In this document: positions 1 to 12,062 of the stretch, in pieces
Position numbering within the stretch: the stretch's first letter is position 1
How the letters are laid out: every line of letters starts with the position of its first letter
Assembly (NCBI GenBank): GCA_905250025.1
Contig: CAJNOJ010000134.1
Location: forward strand, 62,001 to 126,000
Direction: 5' to 3'
Length of the DNA stretch: 64,000 bases
Source of the DNA: Adineta ricciae
Lineage: Eukaryota; Rotifera; Eurotatoria; Adinetida; Adinetidae
Position numbers and translations under genes: made by a program
The notes under the pieces: generated by a model
What the model saw: the letters and a program-made list of their open reading frames with translations, nothing else
What the model was told of the DNA's origin: nothing
The model's database searches: none

Positions 1-45
1 GAAAGAATTTGGCGTTGATTTTTCTTGAAACGATGTTTCCTTTAG

Positions 46-900
46 GCTTTTTGACGGATGATCTTATCTTATCCGATAAATACGATGATGATGGCGGGTA
101 GGTTGTAACTGTTGACGGGTACTGGAAAACGATTAAAGGACATTGTGGGGTGAAAGGTCAAGAGAACTTTTTTCTTGTTCTTTTACGGAGAAAAAAGATA
201 TTTTTGAAGTTGGAAACAATTTTAGATTGCGCATGTAGTAAAAATTTGTTTTATTACTCTTCTCCACGTGATAAAATGGTATTTTACATTATGTACTGAG
301 AAGTATGTCATGCAGGTTCATGACAAGGGAAAATAAACAGACGAGAGAAAAGAAAGAAAGAAAAGAATGAATAGAAATGTAATCGTTCGATTCACTTTTC
401 CATATGCACACTATTCATTTAGATCTCATGTGAAATACTTCGGTGTTTGTTTGTTACCCGGTGAAAATCGAAAAGTAAAAACCTTCTTCAGTATGAAATA
501 ATCATTTAAAACAAATTCTTTTTCTTTAGCATCGTCGTCTTGATATAATCGTTATTCCACATGATGAATATGCATGTGCATTGCTTTACTTTACCGGTAG
601 TGCACTTTTTAATCGTTCGATGAGAAGTCTCGCACATAAATACAATATGTAAGTGAAATCCATGGTGTTATTCGTTCGTTGGAACTCTCCCGATGTTTTC
701 ATAGGTATTTATCTCAACATCGTTTGAATACGGGTGTTATTCGCAAGGTAAGATCTAATCTTTCTCGAGATGTCGATTGATCTATTCTTTAGAATAATTC
801 CAAAATCAATATGGGAACACCGTTGTACACTCCGACGGAAGAATCAATTTTCAAATATTTAAATCTACCTTATCGTCCTCCGGAAGAACGTGACCATTAA
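46..900 (+). CDS. POLL: DNA polymerase lambda, C-terminal part (5' end outside window)
   Basis: Family X polymerase for base-excision repair and end joining; only the palm/thumb end is here. Exons read as 46-97, 423-474, 530-648, 705-747 and 793-900, joined in frame by GT...AG introns. They give GFLTDDLI, then [20 protein letters not shown], then [19 protein letters not shown], then [20 protein letters not shown] and a stop after PEERDH. The run of RRLDIIV, YFTGSA-FNRSMR and the closing LPYR.PEERD is diagnostic of POLL. The upstream catalytic aspartates and the BRCT and 8-kDa domains lie before the window. The usual YFTGSAHFNR histidine is Leu here. Intron 1 (about 325 nt) is long for this window; the others are about 45-56 nt. 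Bases 1-45 appear to be the tail of an intron. Confidence 0.9.
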
Positions 901-1023
901 CTAGTCAGCAGAGCTTTATTTTAATCGGACATAATCTTTTTTTCTTTTACATAACCTCGGTGATATAAAATAAAATGAATAATTGCTTGTCTTACTTTTT
1001 TTGTAGATATTTGTAAGAACAAG

Positions 1024-4000
1024 ATGGTCTTGGATGGAAATCTTTTAAAGGAGAAGTTAGTCGAAGCTTGGAAATTACGCTCGAATGATCGAAATTTCTC
1101 TGCTTCACTCGCACCACTCATTGCTGAAAGTCAATCAGAAGAAGAATTTCGGACGATTTTCACCAGTAAGATTCAATTGATCTTCATTCATATTCTATTT
1201 CTTGTTTTTTTTAGCTGAGATTCTCAATCATATCCATTCCGCAATATCCTCTAATCTTCTCCAGTCCTATTTCAAATTTCATACACGATCCGGTTATATA
1301 GATGAAGCATTAGTTATCCAACGTCTTTGCTCTTTAACGCCAACACGACGAACCGATGATGTTCAAATCAAATTTCTAATCGAATTATTGAGAGAAACAC
1401 TGAAAACACTTCATATTACTGCTGAACACGCCGTTCGTCTCGGTAAACAGTTGAATTTGTTAACAAAATGGTTTTGTTCCGCATTGGCTTTTTATTCCAA
1501 CGAACAAATTGAGACGAAAGACGAAGAAATTCTCCTGTCAATTTGTGATCTGTTTCTTTTCATCTTTACACACGCGACGTTTTATTGTTTGTGGTTAATG
1601 ACGATCAAAGCACAACGTGAACAGAAAGAATGGAAAAAAAACCAGGAACAAGTTGGACAAGCATTAAAAAGGATTATTCTCCAAGAATCTCATCACAAAA
1701 ACATTTACGAACAAGTTTTCTTTAAGTAAGACCAACTGATCCGAACGTCTAAAATTCTTCGTGTCTTTACAGGATAAATCGTCTTCATCTATCGGAAGAA
1801 TTTCATCAAGAAGACATCGAATTCAGTGTTTCATTATTCAGTCCAATTGTGTGTTTACTTGTTATTAACAAACTTCACAAATGCTCGTCCACTTTTCTCA
1901 TTATTCTTCGTTTCTACGAACATGTTTCGACAACATTGAACCCTTATTTAACCTACCTTCGATTTCTTCAAGCATCATTCGGTGGATATCTCGCCTCAGT
2001 GTCAAGTAATAACAGCGAATATCAGCAACGTTGGTCGGCATATGTTCATTTTCAATTGCCGCGGATCTTCGCGTCATGTTTGGAAAGTCAATTCGATGCC
2101 GTGAAACATTCATTAGAAACGTTTTTGTTATATAATGAATATTTGTTGAACCGGATGGATGAATTGTGTGTGGAAAATATTTTCGAACACTTTGTTCAAA
2201 ATGTATTGACTTACGTGAATGACGATGTTCGGATGAAGAATGAAGAGAATATTAATCAATTACTTGCCTACATTCAACGAATTCGACAACCATATAATGA
2301 ACATATTCAGAAATTTTATCAAAACCATCAATCACGTGAGTCAACTTTGGTGAAAGATTTTACAGATGATTTGAGATTGATTTATTTTTAGGTTCGTATA
2401 CGTTTCAAATTCTTCAATTACAACGCTCGTTAGAAAAATCTCTTCATCATATATTTTCTACACCGGACGATCCACAACATCTGGATACTTTGATAAACAA
2501 TCTCACCGATTTCATTCCCTTGATATGTGCACTTGATCAGTATTACAATTTCATTTATCTTTTACTCTCCTATACAAAAACACGTTTTGATCTTGCTTTA
2601 CTCTTACTTTGTTATGTTACATCGATCACCGATGATACATCGGAAGATTTTGGTCAGATAGAAATCACTGCAGACCGTTCATCAGCAATATTTATTGTTT
2701 ATATATGGTTGAAAAAGTATTGGTTATCAAGATATGTTGGTCATGCATTGTTTGGATCAACATTGAACTCCACTGATCTGTTGTCAACGATGAATAATTC
2801 ATTTGATGAGAAATCGAAAGTACAAAAAGAAGAATTTGCGACGGATGTTCAATGTTTCAGTCCGGAAAATTTTGCAATCAAATATTCAAATACAGAATAT
2901 TTATCCAAAACTGTACTTTTCCTTGGAGATCTTCAATCATTATCTTTAGATGAAACTAAACAACTCGTCTCGCAATTAATTAACTATTTAACTCATGTTT
3001 CATATGGAACACTTGTACATGTCCTTCTTTGGCTTATTGCCAATTATCAAATAGCGAGCGATAGTGAAAGACCTTGGATTCAAAACACCATTAATACAAT
3101 GGGTAAGTAATTAATCAAATCTTAATTACGGGATTGGAAGTTGTATTTGGTTTTGTAGGAACAGAAACATCGGATTCGACTTCAACGATATGCTCGTTAT
3201 TTGATGCAATTAAACGTCAACTTTGGTCAGATTTTATCGATAATCCTCTAATTTCATATTATTCTACTATCGCACCTGTTTCATCTTCGAAACTTAACTA
3301 TTTAGTTTCATCTTCTATTCAAACTTCAACAGCCTTAATTCAATCTCTCTTTGATATATATCTTCTCAACGAATTTCTCAATTGTGATCAATCACGTGCA
3401 TTGTATATCTGTACAAAATATACCCCAATGAATATTCTCATCGATCGTTTAATTATCAATATGAACATGTCCAATGGAATCTATGAAACTAAACGTGGAC
3501 TTCATTTTATATTCGGCTTAATTCTATTTCGACGTCGATCGTTAACTCGATGTTTATTACAAGAAGTATTTCCTTATTTATTCAATATGAAATCAAATGA
3601 ATTTATGCTCGAACCTAATGTTTACACAACCAGTTTGATATTGTGTGTCCTTTTAACTATTGAATTTCAGGAAAATACCAGCGAATCGAATGATTTGGCT
3701 TATGTTAAACCATGGAAAGAGTCGAACAACGTCATTAAACCAACGCGTGAAGATACAAGTGTCTTCGATGCTTTTCATTTCTTCTTAAATTCATCATCCG
3801 ATGAACTTTTTACTAGTGAGACTCTACGACCTGTAAATTATTTCTTCAGCTGGTTTCAAACCGTTCTTTGGATGTTAAGTCGACAAGTCAATTCATTGAA
3901 ACCATTCGTCAAACCAAAATTAGTAAGAATATCGCTTGTGTTTCTTTTTTCATTTTCGAATTTAATGTTTTGTTTTTCAGATTGCTCAGATATCGGAGTT

Positions 4001-4241
4001 TTTACCTATTCAATGTCCAATAGAGAAGGTTCTAAGTATGTTAGATTTATCAACTGATGAAGAGACAACTTATGCATCGATGGTTATCACACGTGATTAT
4101 TCGCATTTACAAACAAACAATCGACGAAAAGTGCCAAGTCTTATACAGAATCCACAGTTCGTCATGGATGAAATAAGTTTGTCGAAAAGAACTTCCGATA
4201 ATGTGACGAGAAATATTTTCTATATTCCGGATAACCTTTAA
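1024..4241 (+). CDS. MED24: Mediator complex subunit 24-like protein
   Basis: Probable Mediator tail subunit, linking activators to RNA polymerase II in the nucleus. Six exons, 1024-1165, 1215-1725, 1773-2335, 2392-3102, 3159-3922 and 3981-4241, join in frame to 983 residues, close to the ~990 of animal MED24. The protein is all-helical, with no membrane segment or catalytic motif. The N-terminus (KEKLVEAWKLRSNDRNFSAS) matches the family's ...AWKERW.D.... start, and the C-terminus (ISEFLPIQCPIEKVLSML) follows the family's last helical block. The start follows POLL by 123 bp on the same strand. An AATAAA lies at 4311-4316. The protein is divergent, so the assignment rests on length plus the two termini; another Mediator or helical-repeat protein is possible. 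Confidence 0.62.
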
Positions 4242-4522
4242 CCACTTGTTTGTTATCCGAATGTATTGTTTCTTATATGATAGTATTTTATCAAGATGAT
4301 CTATTTGTTTAATAAATTTATCTGAAAGATTCTTTTTTTTGTTGAGTCATTGAAAATCTCATCAGTGTGAAGTGAATGACGAACATGAAGTGTTTCGTAA
4401 ACAATGCATTATTTAATAAGGAAATCAAGTGTAACAAATTCTATGGGTGTCGGGGTGACGGTGTTCGATGCTCCGCATAAGTATTACTTTAGTTTTTAAC
4501 ATGATTAATTTCTCAACAAACA

Positions 4523-5535
4523 GGTAGTCACGGAACAGTGAGAGGAAAGCTATGACTCGCTCACCTCTGCCATCTGGTATTTGCCAACTTTTGATTCGTT
4601 CATGGTTGAATTACCCAACATATGATGGAAAATATGCAAGTACAAATTTTCTATTAAAATTTAATAAATTTCTGTTTATTTTTCAACTTTTACTATCTAG
4701 ATTAAACTCATTTGATGAACTCGGCGACTTCTCGAGTTTTATTCTTTCACGGTCTCGAATCAGGAGTCAATGGAAAAAAATCTCGATACCTAGCTGAACA
4801 ATTTCCTAATAGTTATACTCCTAATCTCAAGCCTTATTATGCACTTCCATGTTCTCTCTGGAAAGCAATTGTGGCTATTCATCGTTTTAAACCGAATGTG
4901 ATCGTTGGCAGCAGTTTCGGTGGATTTATAGCCATGTTTCTCCTTCAAACAAGAGTGTGGAAGGGCGATACGATTCTATTAGCACCGGCAACAGGTCTCC
5001 TGTTCAAGAAAAGACTATGGTTACCTGCAGGCGAACAAAACAATATTGTCATTGTAGCCGGAGCAAATGATACAACTGTACCATTGGATGGATTAAGTAA
5101 ATTACAAAACTTATCGTTAAAGACGAACATCAATTGAACACTTCAATGATTGAGCAAAATCAATTAAAAGATCTAATCAATGCTAATTATCAGCCGTCGA
5201 TCACCAATAATACGATTAACAATTATTTCGATTGTACAAGACTATGGCTTCGTTGTTTATTCTCTCTGATAGTGTCCTTTATTCGAGAACCATTGACACT
5301 CTATCACACAACTAAACGATTACGTAGAATGAAATGTGAAATCCATAAACCAGACTAGAACTGTGCTTTGAAAAACATATGATGTTTCCTTCATTTGTAC
5401 TTCTTCATAGAAATTTTGCAAACGAATCTTTCAGCGGATCAACAAGGTGAACGGCGATCAGCAGAAGAAACTTCTCGATGAACAAAGTAAAAAAGTTGGA
5501 GCACCGATCCGAAACGAAGGTTGCGAAGCATAATT
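4523..5535 (+). pseudogene. Broken copy of the alpha/beta hydrolase plus a CNG-channel exon 2 remnant
   Basis: This stretch is a second, decayed copy of 12391-13830. The hydrolase reading frame starts at 4715 and is nearly identical to the intact gene at 12571 up to about 5122. There a net loss of 25 nt shifts the frame, so translation ends after about 140 residues and the segment holding the catalytic histidine is read only from 5134 in another frame. After the hydrolase, about 400 bp present in the other copy is missing. 5411-5530 then matches exon 2 of the CNG channel (13706-13824), but its donor has changed from GCGTAA to GCATAA and no later channel exons follow. Transcription would not yield an intact protein. 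Confidence 0.85.
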
Positions 5536-5536
5536 A

Positions 5537-6333
5537 GGGATGTATTACTCACGCTCACCGTGAGCAGCATCAGTTCATGCTCGTAAGCGCTCATAAGAGC
5601 ATGAACGTTTTCTCTTTAAAATATTGATAATCCAAATAAGATCATTTACATTAGTATTTTAATTATAACTATACTGTGGCAGTAAATGCAATGAAAATAA
5701 TAAAATTGGCATTGGCTAAAAGCATTAATTAGCGCAATCACGTACCTTCTAATAAAAACCTATGCATTAAATATTGAAACCACACTTGTAAAATGCACGA
5801 AAACTTTCAAAATACTGACTGTTCATATTTTTTCACTGTCTATTCATGATATACAAGTTACTATTCTATCACCTTGCAGTACATCGATGGTAAAATCGAT
5901 TAGCATTTTTTCTGAAGAAACAAGATAAGGTATATACTAATTCCGATTCCAAACAGTTCGGTCCCAGTTCTAGAATTGGAAATGATCAGAACTTATCTGA
6001 ATGCGCATTGAATGGAATCAGAATTGATCGAGATTAGCTGAAATTAATCTTCAAATAGTACTGTCTGTAATTCAATCAACACTGGTTTTAATCATCATGA
6101 CTGATAACATCAGCACTTCTATTAGACTTCGCGGATTCGCTGAAAAACTGCTCATTAGTTCACGCGAGCTTTGGATCAATTTCGATCAATCTCAATCACT
6201 TACAATCGATGCACACTGTTGATCAACTTCGATTTTAGGTCTAGTCAGACTCAATTCAGATTTGAGTTTGAACCACCTTTAATGTGTTCTAAAATTAGAA
6301 TTGAATCGACGTGGGATTGCATGCATCCCTAAC
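5537..6333. repeat. Possible non-autonomous inverted-repeat element
   Basis: Begins TTAGGGATG and ends CATCCCTAA, a short terminal inverted repeat, about 800 bp apart. Near the left end there are hairpins (CTCACGCTCACCGTGAG and a CATGCTC...GAGCATG pair). It carries no open frame. The left edge sits exactly where the duplicated hydrolase/CNG segment ends, which would suit an insertion or breakpoint. The inverted repeat is short (9-10 bp) and no target duplication is certain. Confidence 0.25.
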
Positions 6334-7618
6334 TAATTATTATACTGAACTGTGATAAAAATGAATACATTTAGAGAATATCGTATGTTTAGTATTCAAA
6401 AAGTTCGCGTTTGTAGAAATTTGTGAATGCTATCATGCTATTATATGATCATCGAAAATCGATAGATACAGTGTACCATTGTAAGATCGCAAGCAATTCA
6501 CATCAAATAGGGCATAATCGTCGAAACACTCGAATTCGATCATTAAATAAAACAGAAAACTGACCAGTTTCCTTATGAATATCCATGTGTATAAATCATC
6601 ATATAGCTGTTAGTAAAATAAATAATTCAGTCGGAAAGATCGACGTTCTATGAACAAAACAGCAGGATATCGATAGGAACTCACTATTTGTATGTCACAA
6701 TGGTGTGATATGTTCTTAACAAATTTATTAATATTCAACGTACGGCAGATTTGTTGATTCAGGTTGTCATTCTGAATGAATTTTCTGAGATCAGATCACA
6801 ATGAGAATTATATCATCGATGACATTAAAAAAATTGTTGTATGACTTACAAGCGTACAACAGCCACAAATATTTCCAATCTTCTTTTAATAAATTGTTCG
6901 TTATTTTGATCCCGGTGATATACGAACACAGTTGAATCAACTATGATGAATTCATGAAAATCAAAAAATTCTGATATAATTCGATAGACTCGTGATATGT
7001 CAACTCATCTAAACTTATTCTTTATTGGATTGTGTTTTTTTTCTTAAAATGAACTGACCAATGATTTTGCCATTCATTTCCAGTATTAACGTTCATCAAA
7101 ATTCATTTACTTTTTTTAATCGATATTTTTTCGTATAAATGACAGACTTTTTAAAATATTGCGTTGCGCGATATTCATGTGCATTTATAATTCAGAAAAT
7201 GCAATCACAAATCTAGATCAAAACAGAGTCCAATGTCTTTGTTGTGCCACATTCGAGTGAATACAATCGATCTATCGCCTACTAAAAGATCATTGTATTC
7301 GCTTGACCTGGATCAGTTGTAAGGCTATATAAATACTGTGTGTTGTCCTTTTTCTGTCATTACACCAATGGTGCTTCAAATAGTCTGTTTTTCGTTCTGA
7401 GCGGATATACTGGACGCAGCAACACAATAGTCTATCGGTCATTATACAAAATGCTACGCTGTTCGTTTCGCATTTTTCCTCTTGCTTTGTCCTTTTCTAC
7501 CCTTCCTCCGTCTTTTCTTCTATCTTCCCTCATATTTTACTTTCCATATCATCTTTTGGAGAGCAGTGCATTTAGTCTCTCAATATCAGTTATTTCAAGA
7601 CTGATTTTGCCATCTAAT
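6334..7618. other. Gene-poor stretch
   Basis: No convincing coding region. An inverted repeat (GTGAATACAATCGATC and its near-complement about 15 bases on) lies near 7255-7300, followed by TATATAAATA at 7324-7333, which could be a core promoter for the doubtful exons that follow. Confidence 0.4.
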
Positions 7619-7991
7619 ATGGCTGTTCTCGACGAGGTTTCATGTGTTTTTCTCATAGATGATTGCTTATTATTTTTCTAATGTATTCTAGGATCCAAAT
7701 GATCGAGCTCGAGTTCAAGCACACTTAGTAGCTATTTGTGCATCTATGGTACCTACAGGATCTTGTACCATTGGTCAGTGTCGTCGGGCGGTATTAGTCA
7801 TAAAAATCAGTTCAATACAGATCTAGTGAGTACTGTTTGTGATTCTTATACATAGTTTTGTTCGATTAATTAGAATGAGGATGATTGTGTCTCGCGTGCA
7901 ACGCTTCGAGGTTTTGGACGACAACGAGAACGAAGTTGCATTTGACGATTCACAACAAATGGCTCAAGGAGTTGCATTGGAATCCGACTAG
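7619..7991 (+). other. Possible small multi-exon gene or gene remnant
   Basis: A short ATG reading (MAVLDE, 7619-7636) is followed by a GT...AG gap of about 55 nt. An open stretch from 7692 reads DPNDRARVQAHLVAICASMV. A further acceptor near 7875 precedes an open stretch that reads VSRVQRFEVLDDNENEVAFD and stops at 7991. The phases can be made to fit and the composition is protein-like, but I recognise no family and the middle join is uncertain. A TATA-like box lies about 290 bp upstream. It may be a decayed fragment. Confidence 0.2.
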
Positions 7992-8130
7992 AAAAGTCCC
8001 ATCGGTTGTTGCAAATTTTATGAGCGATCTTTTTAGCTATGTTCTATGATGACCGTTAGAAAATCCAGGAAATCCATATTTCGGATTCGAGTATGGGATT
8101 GTTCGACCTGAGCTATCGTTTTAGGTTGAC
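7984..8130 (+). repeat. Dispersed repeat, copy 1 (related to 46273-46440)
   Basis: Shares an ordered series of blocks with 46273-46440: GACTGGAGAAA-like start, then CAAATTTTATGAGCG, TTTTTAGCTA, TATGATGACC, TTAGAAAAT, GAGTATGGGATT and TCGACCTG. Divergence is considerable. There is no open frame. It looks like two decayed copies of one unknown interspersed element. Confidence 0.6.
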
Positions 8131-9371
8131 ATAATTCGTTTAGGCATAGTAAGCTACATGAATAATAATTTTCGATGTGAGTTCCTTTTATTTTTTATAA
8201 AAATACAAGAATATTCTTTATTCTTAGGAATTGTCGCCCATGAACCAGAACCATAGAACAAGATTCACTTGGTGTTAAAGTTATGCTTCTTTATTTGTAC
8301 AAGTTCTTTGATCTTTCTGGAATAAATTCAATAAAATATGTCATTATTGACCTTTTCTTTCCAGAGATCGGGCTGAGCGTACTGCACCCACACTTACGCC
8401 TACGTACGGGACGAGACGAGACACTTATGCCCATCCATCTGTCTTTCTTTTTTAATCATTTTCATTCACTTGTTTTCAATGAATTGGCGCAAGGGTTTCG
8501 ATTTCAAGATTACGCTGAGTAATCAGGAATCCTCTCCGCTTGGGTGTGTGAGATCCCTTTCATATCAGAAAAGCTAAGGCCTACTTAACCAATCAGTTCG
8601 ATAGAAGCGAAAATGCTGAGATAGAAGAACGCTTATTGTCAGTTAAATAGAAATGAGTCACTGATTATTGCAATAGCAAAGGACGCCTCGTTCTGAGAAA
8701 CTATAGATGACTCATATCACATATAAACTTAAGAAATAAGTTTTGAAAACTTACCGGTCGTTGGTTGGCGCCTAATCTAGCCCACCGTTGGTTACGCCAC
8801 TATCTGCGAGCAGTACAGGCAAATTCGTTTCTGATACTAAAGTCGAGATCTAGGGAGGATCTTGACCTTTTACTAGTGTGTACTCTATAACTCCCAACTG
8901 GCATAATTGATTCAAACAATGTTCGGAAGTTCTGAAGCAAGCATTCTTGGAAAATGGCCTATTTTCATATTGGTGTTCAGATTCTTCCTATATATATGAC
9001 ACATTGGGCGTTTCGTTTTCTATCATGTGTCATCACATGAACATGCCTATTTGTCTGGATCTGTATTCCTTCTCTCGCATACATCTACGGGATTATTCTC
9101 AATCATGATCCTATGTATACATGTGTGCGTGATCCTCTTCCATCATGTTGCTGTTTATGATCTGACAATAAATACCCAACACTCAAGCATACGAAACCTA
9201 CAATGGTGACGAGGCGAGATTTTCGGGATAAAATGAATCAATTGTATCCGAACTTATATAGGAATAATTTCAACAGTTAGTAAATTCATAAAGTAAAGTC
9301 TCGCGTGAAATTCAAAATTTTGAATTCGAGAGGAAGAGATTGCTATTGAAAAATTTATATAAAAAAGACGA
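8131..9371. other. No recognisable gene
   Basis: Several short open frames occur (8283-8522, 9027-9209) but none shows a domain, a splice-consistent continuation or a homologous second copy in the window. I see nothing else up to the Tc1 element. Confidence 0.4.
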
Positions 9372-9540
9372 TACAGTAGTGTGCAAAAAAAATTGCCGAC
9401 ACGTGCATGAAGTTTCAACGATTTTTTTTCTTCCTTCTTATAAGATAATTGTTCTCGAACTATATTGAACATGTAGGGTAGACACTATATATATGATAAC
9501 GTATAACATCATTTTCGAAACTTCTATCAGTTCAATAAAA

Positions 9541-10108
9541 ATGACCTCGAAAGTTACGAACAGACACTTGTCGACGCATTGATCAGTGATATTACATTAT
9601 TTCAATATGGGCTATTGTTGCGCTGCTGAAATTGCTCGACAAACACACATTCCTGTCCGTACTATTCAGTATAATTTAGTCAAGATTCGGAAGCAAGGCG
9701 GCGTGGAACACCGACGAGGCAACGGTCGACGTCGAAAAATCTCAAATGAAGATAATGTTGTACTTGGCTAGTGGATTCGAAGAAATAGTTAAATGACATC
9801 GNGATCAGTGATATTACATTATTTCAATATGGGCTATTGTTGCGCTGCTGAAATTGCTCGACAAACACACATTCCTGTCCGTACTATTCAGTATAATTTA
9901 GTCAAGATTCGGAAGCAAGGCGGCGTGGAACACCGACGAGGCAACGGTCGACGTCGAAAAATCTCAAATGAAGATAATGTTGTACTTGGCTAGTGGATTC
10001 GAAGAAATAGTTAAATGACATCGAAGGAAATAGTCGCAGAACTTCACAAAAGAAATATTTGAATGTTTCTCGATGGACCGTGTGTCGTCAGCTACGTCGA
10101 TTAGGTTA
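9541..10108 (+). pseudogene. Tc1 transposase, N-terminal DNA-binding half (broken)
   Basis: Starts MTSKVTNRHLST and continues (after an in-frame TGA) into the paired helix-turn-helix region: VILHYFNMGYCCAAEIARQT and PVRTIQYNLVKIRKQGGVEH, then a GRRRKIS basic stretch. Further stops follow (TAG after DNVVLG, a TAA soon after), then a frame change before VSRWTVCRQLRRLGYK-like sequence, where the nested insertion begins. The piece 9581-9801 is repeated exactly at 9803-10023 around the N at 9802, which I read as an assembly artefact. The N-terminal half cannot encode a working binding domain as it stands. Confidence 0.85.
9581..10023. repeat. Exact 221-bp direct repeat either side of one N (join artefact)
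   Basis: 9581-9801 and 9803-10023 are identical as far as I can read and are separated only by the N at 9802. A contig end and its overlapping neighbour were probably placed end to end without merging. Confidence 0.85.
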
Positions 10109-11117
10109 CAAGTAACGCTCGTCTGTGGACTCGCTCAGCTCTTTCTCGTAGAAATTATCCTCTATAATATCACTGAAGTTTCTGTTTATATAATATGTAA
10201 AACCTGATTTGAGATTCGTAATTCTCGACTTCGAAAACCCTTCGGTCAAACTGCACCAAAAAACAATTTTTCCGTAAAAAATAACCCTTCTCCTAAAAAA
10301 TTTTTTTTATGAAAAATTTTAAAAAGCTAACATCAGATTCGTGTTCCTCGTGATTGAAAACCATGTAGTCAAATTTCATAGAAAATTTTTTTTTTGTAAA
10401 AAACAGCTCTTTGTCTAAAAAATCATTTTTTATAAAAAATTTTAAAAAACTAACATCAGACTTGAATCCCTCGACCCAAAAATATCCTTTGTTGAAATTT
10501 CATGAAAAAAAAATTTTGTTTTGTAAAAAAATTGGGTCTTCGTCTCAAAAAAATTTTTTTTTATGAAAAATTTCAAAGAGATGACATCAGATTTGAATTC
10601 CTTGACCCAAAAAACCCTTTCGTCAGTCTTCACAAAAAAAATTTTTTTCATGAAAAATGGTCCTTTGTCTCAAAAATTTTTTTTTTACAAAAAATTTCGA
10701 GAAACTAACGTCAGATTTGAATTCCTTGATCTCAAAAACCCTTTGATAAAATTTTATAAAAAAAATTTTTTTTTGTAAAAAAGTGGTCCTTTGTCCCAAA
10801 AAATATTTTTTTTAGAAAATTTCGAAAAGCTAACATCAGCTTTGAATTCCTCGACCCCAAAAACCCTTTGGTAAAATTTTATAAAAAAAAAATTTTTTCC
10901 GTAAAAAAATGGTCCTTTGTCGCAAAAAATACTTTTTTTAGAAAATTTCGAAAAACTAACATCAGATTCGAAGTCTCCGCATCGAAATACCTCTGGAAAT
11001 GTCTTTTCGGAAAAATCGATTTTTGATGTTTTTTTGACCCTGCGGACATACAAGCAAGCAAGCAAGCAAGCAAACAATTTATATTTCTAAGACTCTTCTC
11101 TACGAGAAAGAGAATAA
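10109..11117. mobile_element. Nested insertion splitting the Tc1 transposase
   Basis: The transposase reading breaks at ...RRLGYK at about 10108 and resumes at NVLPRGTPMLT at about 11118, so about 1 kb has been inserted into a codon. Just inside the left edge is AGCTCTTTCTCGTAGAAAT. Just inside the right edge is TCTACGAGAAAGAG, its inverted match. The interior is non-coding: about 6.5 copies of a ~125-bp unit (10200-11020) and an AAGC tract (11049-11073). It is not an intron, because no GT...AG choice restores the frame. A sequence close to the left edge recurs at 29158-29205, so this is a family. Confidence 0.7.
10200..11020. repeat. Minisatellite, ~125-bp unit, about 6.5 copies
   Basis: The landmark CTAACATCAGATT(C/T)GAA recurs at about 10325, 10449, 10579, 10706, 10828 and 10955 (spacing 122-130). 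Each is followed by a CCTCGACC/CTTGACC block, AAAACCCTTTGGTC-like sequence, runs of A and T, and GTCCTTTGTC. The long A/T runs form imperfect palindromes. Open frames here are by-products of the repeat. Confidence 0.9.
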
Positions 11118-11142
11118 AAACGTTTTACCTCGAGGAACTCCA

Positions 11143-11769
11143 ATGTTAACAAATGAACAAAAAGAAAGACGTGTTCAATGGGCTTTGGCACACAAGGACG
11201 ATGATTGGAATCGAACAGTATTCTCTGATGAAACATCTTATCAATTATTCAGAAATACCATCCGCCGTTGGTCGAAATATACTAACAAAGAAACAAAACC
11301 AATTCCGAAGAATAGACAGAAAATTATGGTGTGGGGTGCTTTTAGTATCAAAGGTTTGTTGCAATGCTATTCTTTTCGAACAATAATGAACGGTCGTCTT
11401 TACGTTGAAATACTTCAAAATCATCTCATTGGTAACGCAAGAAAACAATTTGGACGTCGGTGGCGATATCAGCAAGATAACGACCCAAAGCATACCAGTC
11501 GAATAGCGAAACAATTTTTGAAAGAACAAGTGCCTGAAATAATCGACTGGCCAAGCAATAGTCCTGATCTTAACCCAATCGAAAATCTTTGGTCTATACT
11601 TAAACGACGTGTGGAGAAACGAAGACCATCAAATATCAACGAATTGGACCAGTTTTTACACGAAGAATGGGAAAATATCGATTTGAAAATTGTAAATAAT
11701 TTAGTACAGTCGATGAAATCAAGATGTTTAGCGATTATTGATTCAAAGGGAAAAAGAATTGATTATTAA
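11143..11769 (+). CDS. Tc1 transposase, catalytic DDE half (intact frame)
   Basis: A continuous 208-codon frame holds the RNase H-like catalytic core. The first Asp is in TVFSDET, the second in RYQQDNDPKHT and the Glu in LNPIENLWS. There are 34 residues between the last two, giving DD34E, the Tc1 signature. The frame continues upstream of the ATG to the insertion edge (NVLPRGTP). As it lacks its DNA-binding half it should not be active alone. The last 141 bp are repeated after the N at 11850 with small differences. Confidence 0.88.
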   Translation: MLTNEQKERRVQWALAHKDDDWNRTVFSDETSYQLFRNTIRRWSKYTNKETKPIPKNRQKIMVWGAFSIKGLLQCYSFRTIMNGRLYVEILQNHLIGNARKQFGRRWRYQQDNDPKHTSRIAKQFLKEQVPEIIDWPSNSPDLNPIENLWSILKRRVEKRRPSNINELDQFLHEEWENIDLKIVNNLVQSMKSRCLAIIDSKGKRIDY

Positions 11770-12062
11770 GTTTTGTAGTTTTGTAGCATAGTACGCAACT
11801 AAACTTTTTATGAAAAAATAGATTTCTGTTATTAGTAATAAATGGCAAANTCAAATATCAACGAATTGGACCAGTTTTTACACGAAGAATGGGAAAATAT
11901 CGATTTGAAAATTGTAAATAATTTAGTACAGTCGATGAAATCAAGATGTTTAGCGATTATTGATTCAAAGGAAAAAGAATTGATTATTAAGTTTTGTAGC
12001 ATAGTACGCAACTAAACTTTTTATGAAAAAATAGATTTCTATTATTAGTAATAAATGGCAAA
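11629..12062. repeat. Near-exact direct repeat either side of one N (join artefact or allele)
   Basis: 11629-11849 recurs as 11851-12062. The two differ by a one-base change in a G/A run, an 8-bp GTTTTGTA repeat unit and a single substitution, so the halves may come from two alleles or element copies. Confidence 0.8.

Noticed and set aside
7340-7681. 113-codon open frame
   Set aside because: Ser/Phe/Leu-rich by composition with no domain and no splice-consistent partner; only its 3' edge overlaps a doubtful exon.
10200-11020. A CRISPR-like array
   Set aside because: The units are diverged tandem repeats without unique spacers, in eukaryotic DNA.
10442-11077. Several open frames on both strands
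   Set aside because: They follow the ~125-bp repeat unit and repeat the same residues; by-products of the minisatellite.
10109-11117. An intron in the Tc1 transposase
   Set aside because: It begins GT, but no AG acceptor restores the frame, and the edges carry inverted motifs found elsewhere.
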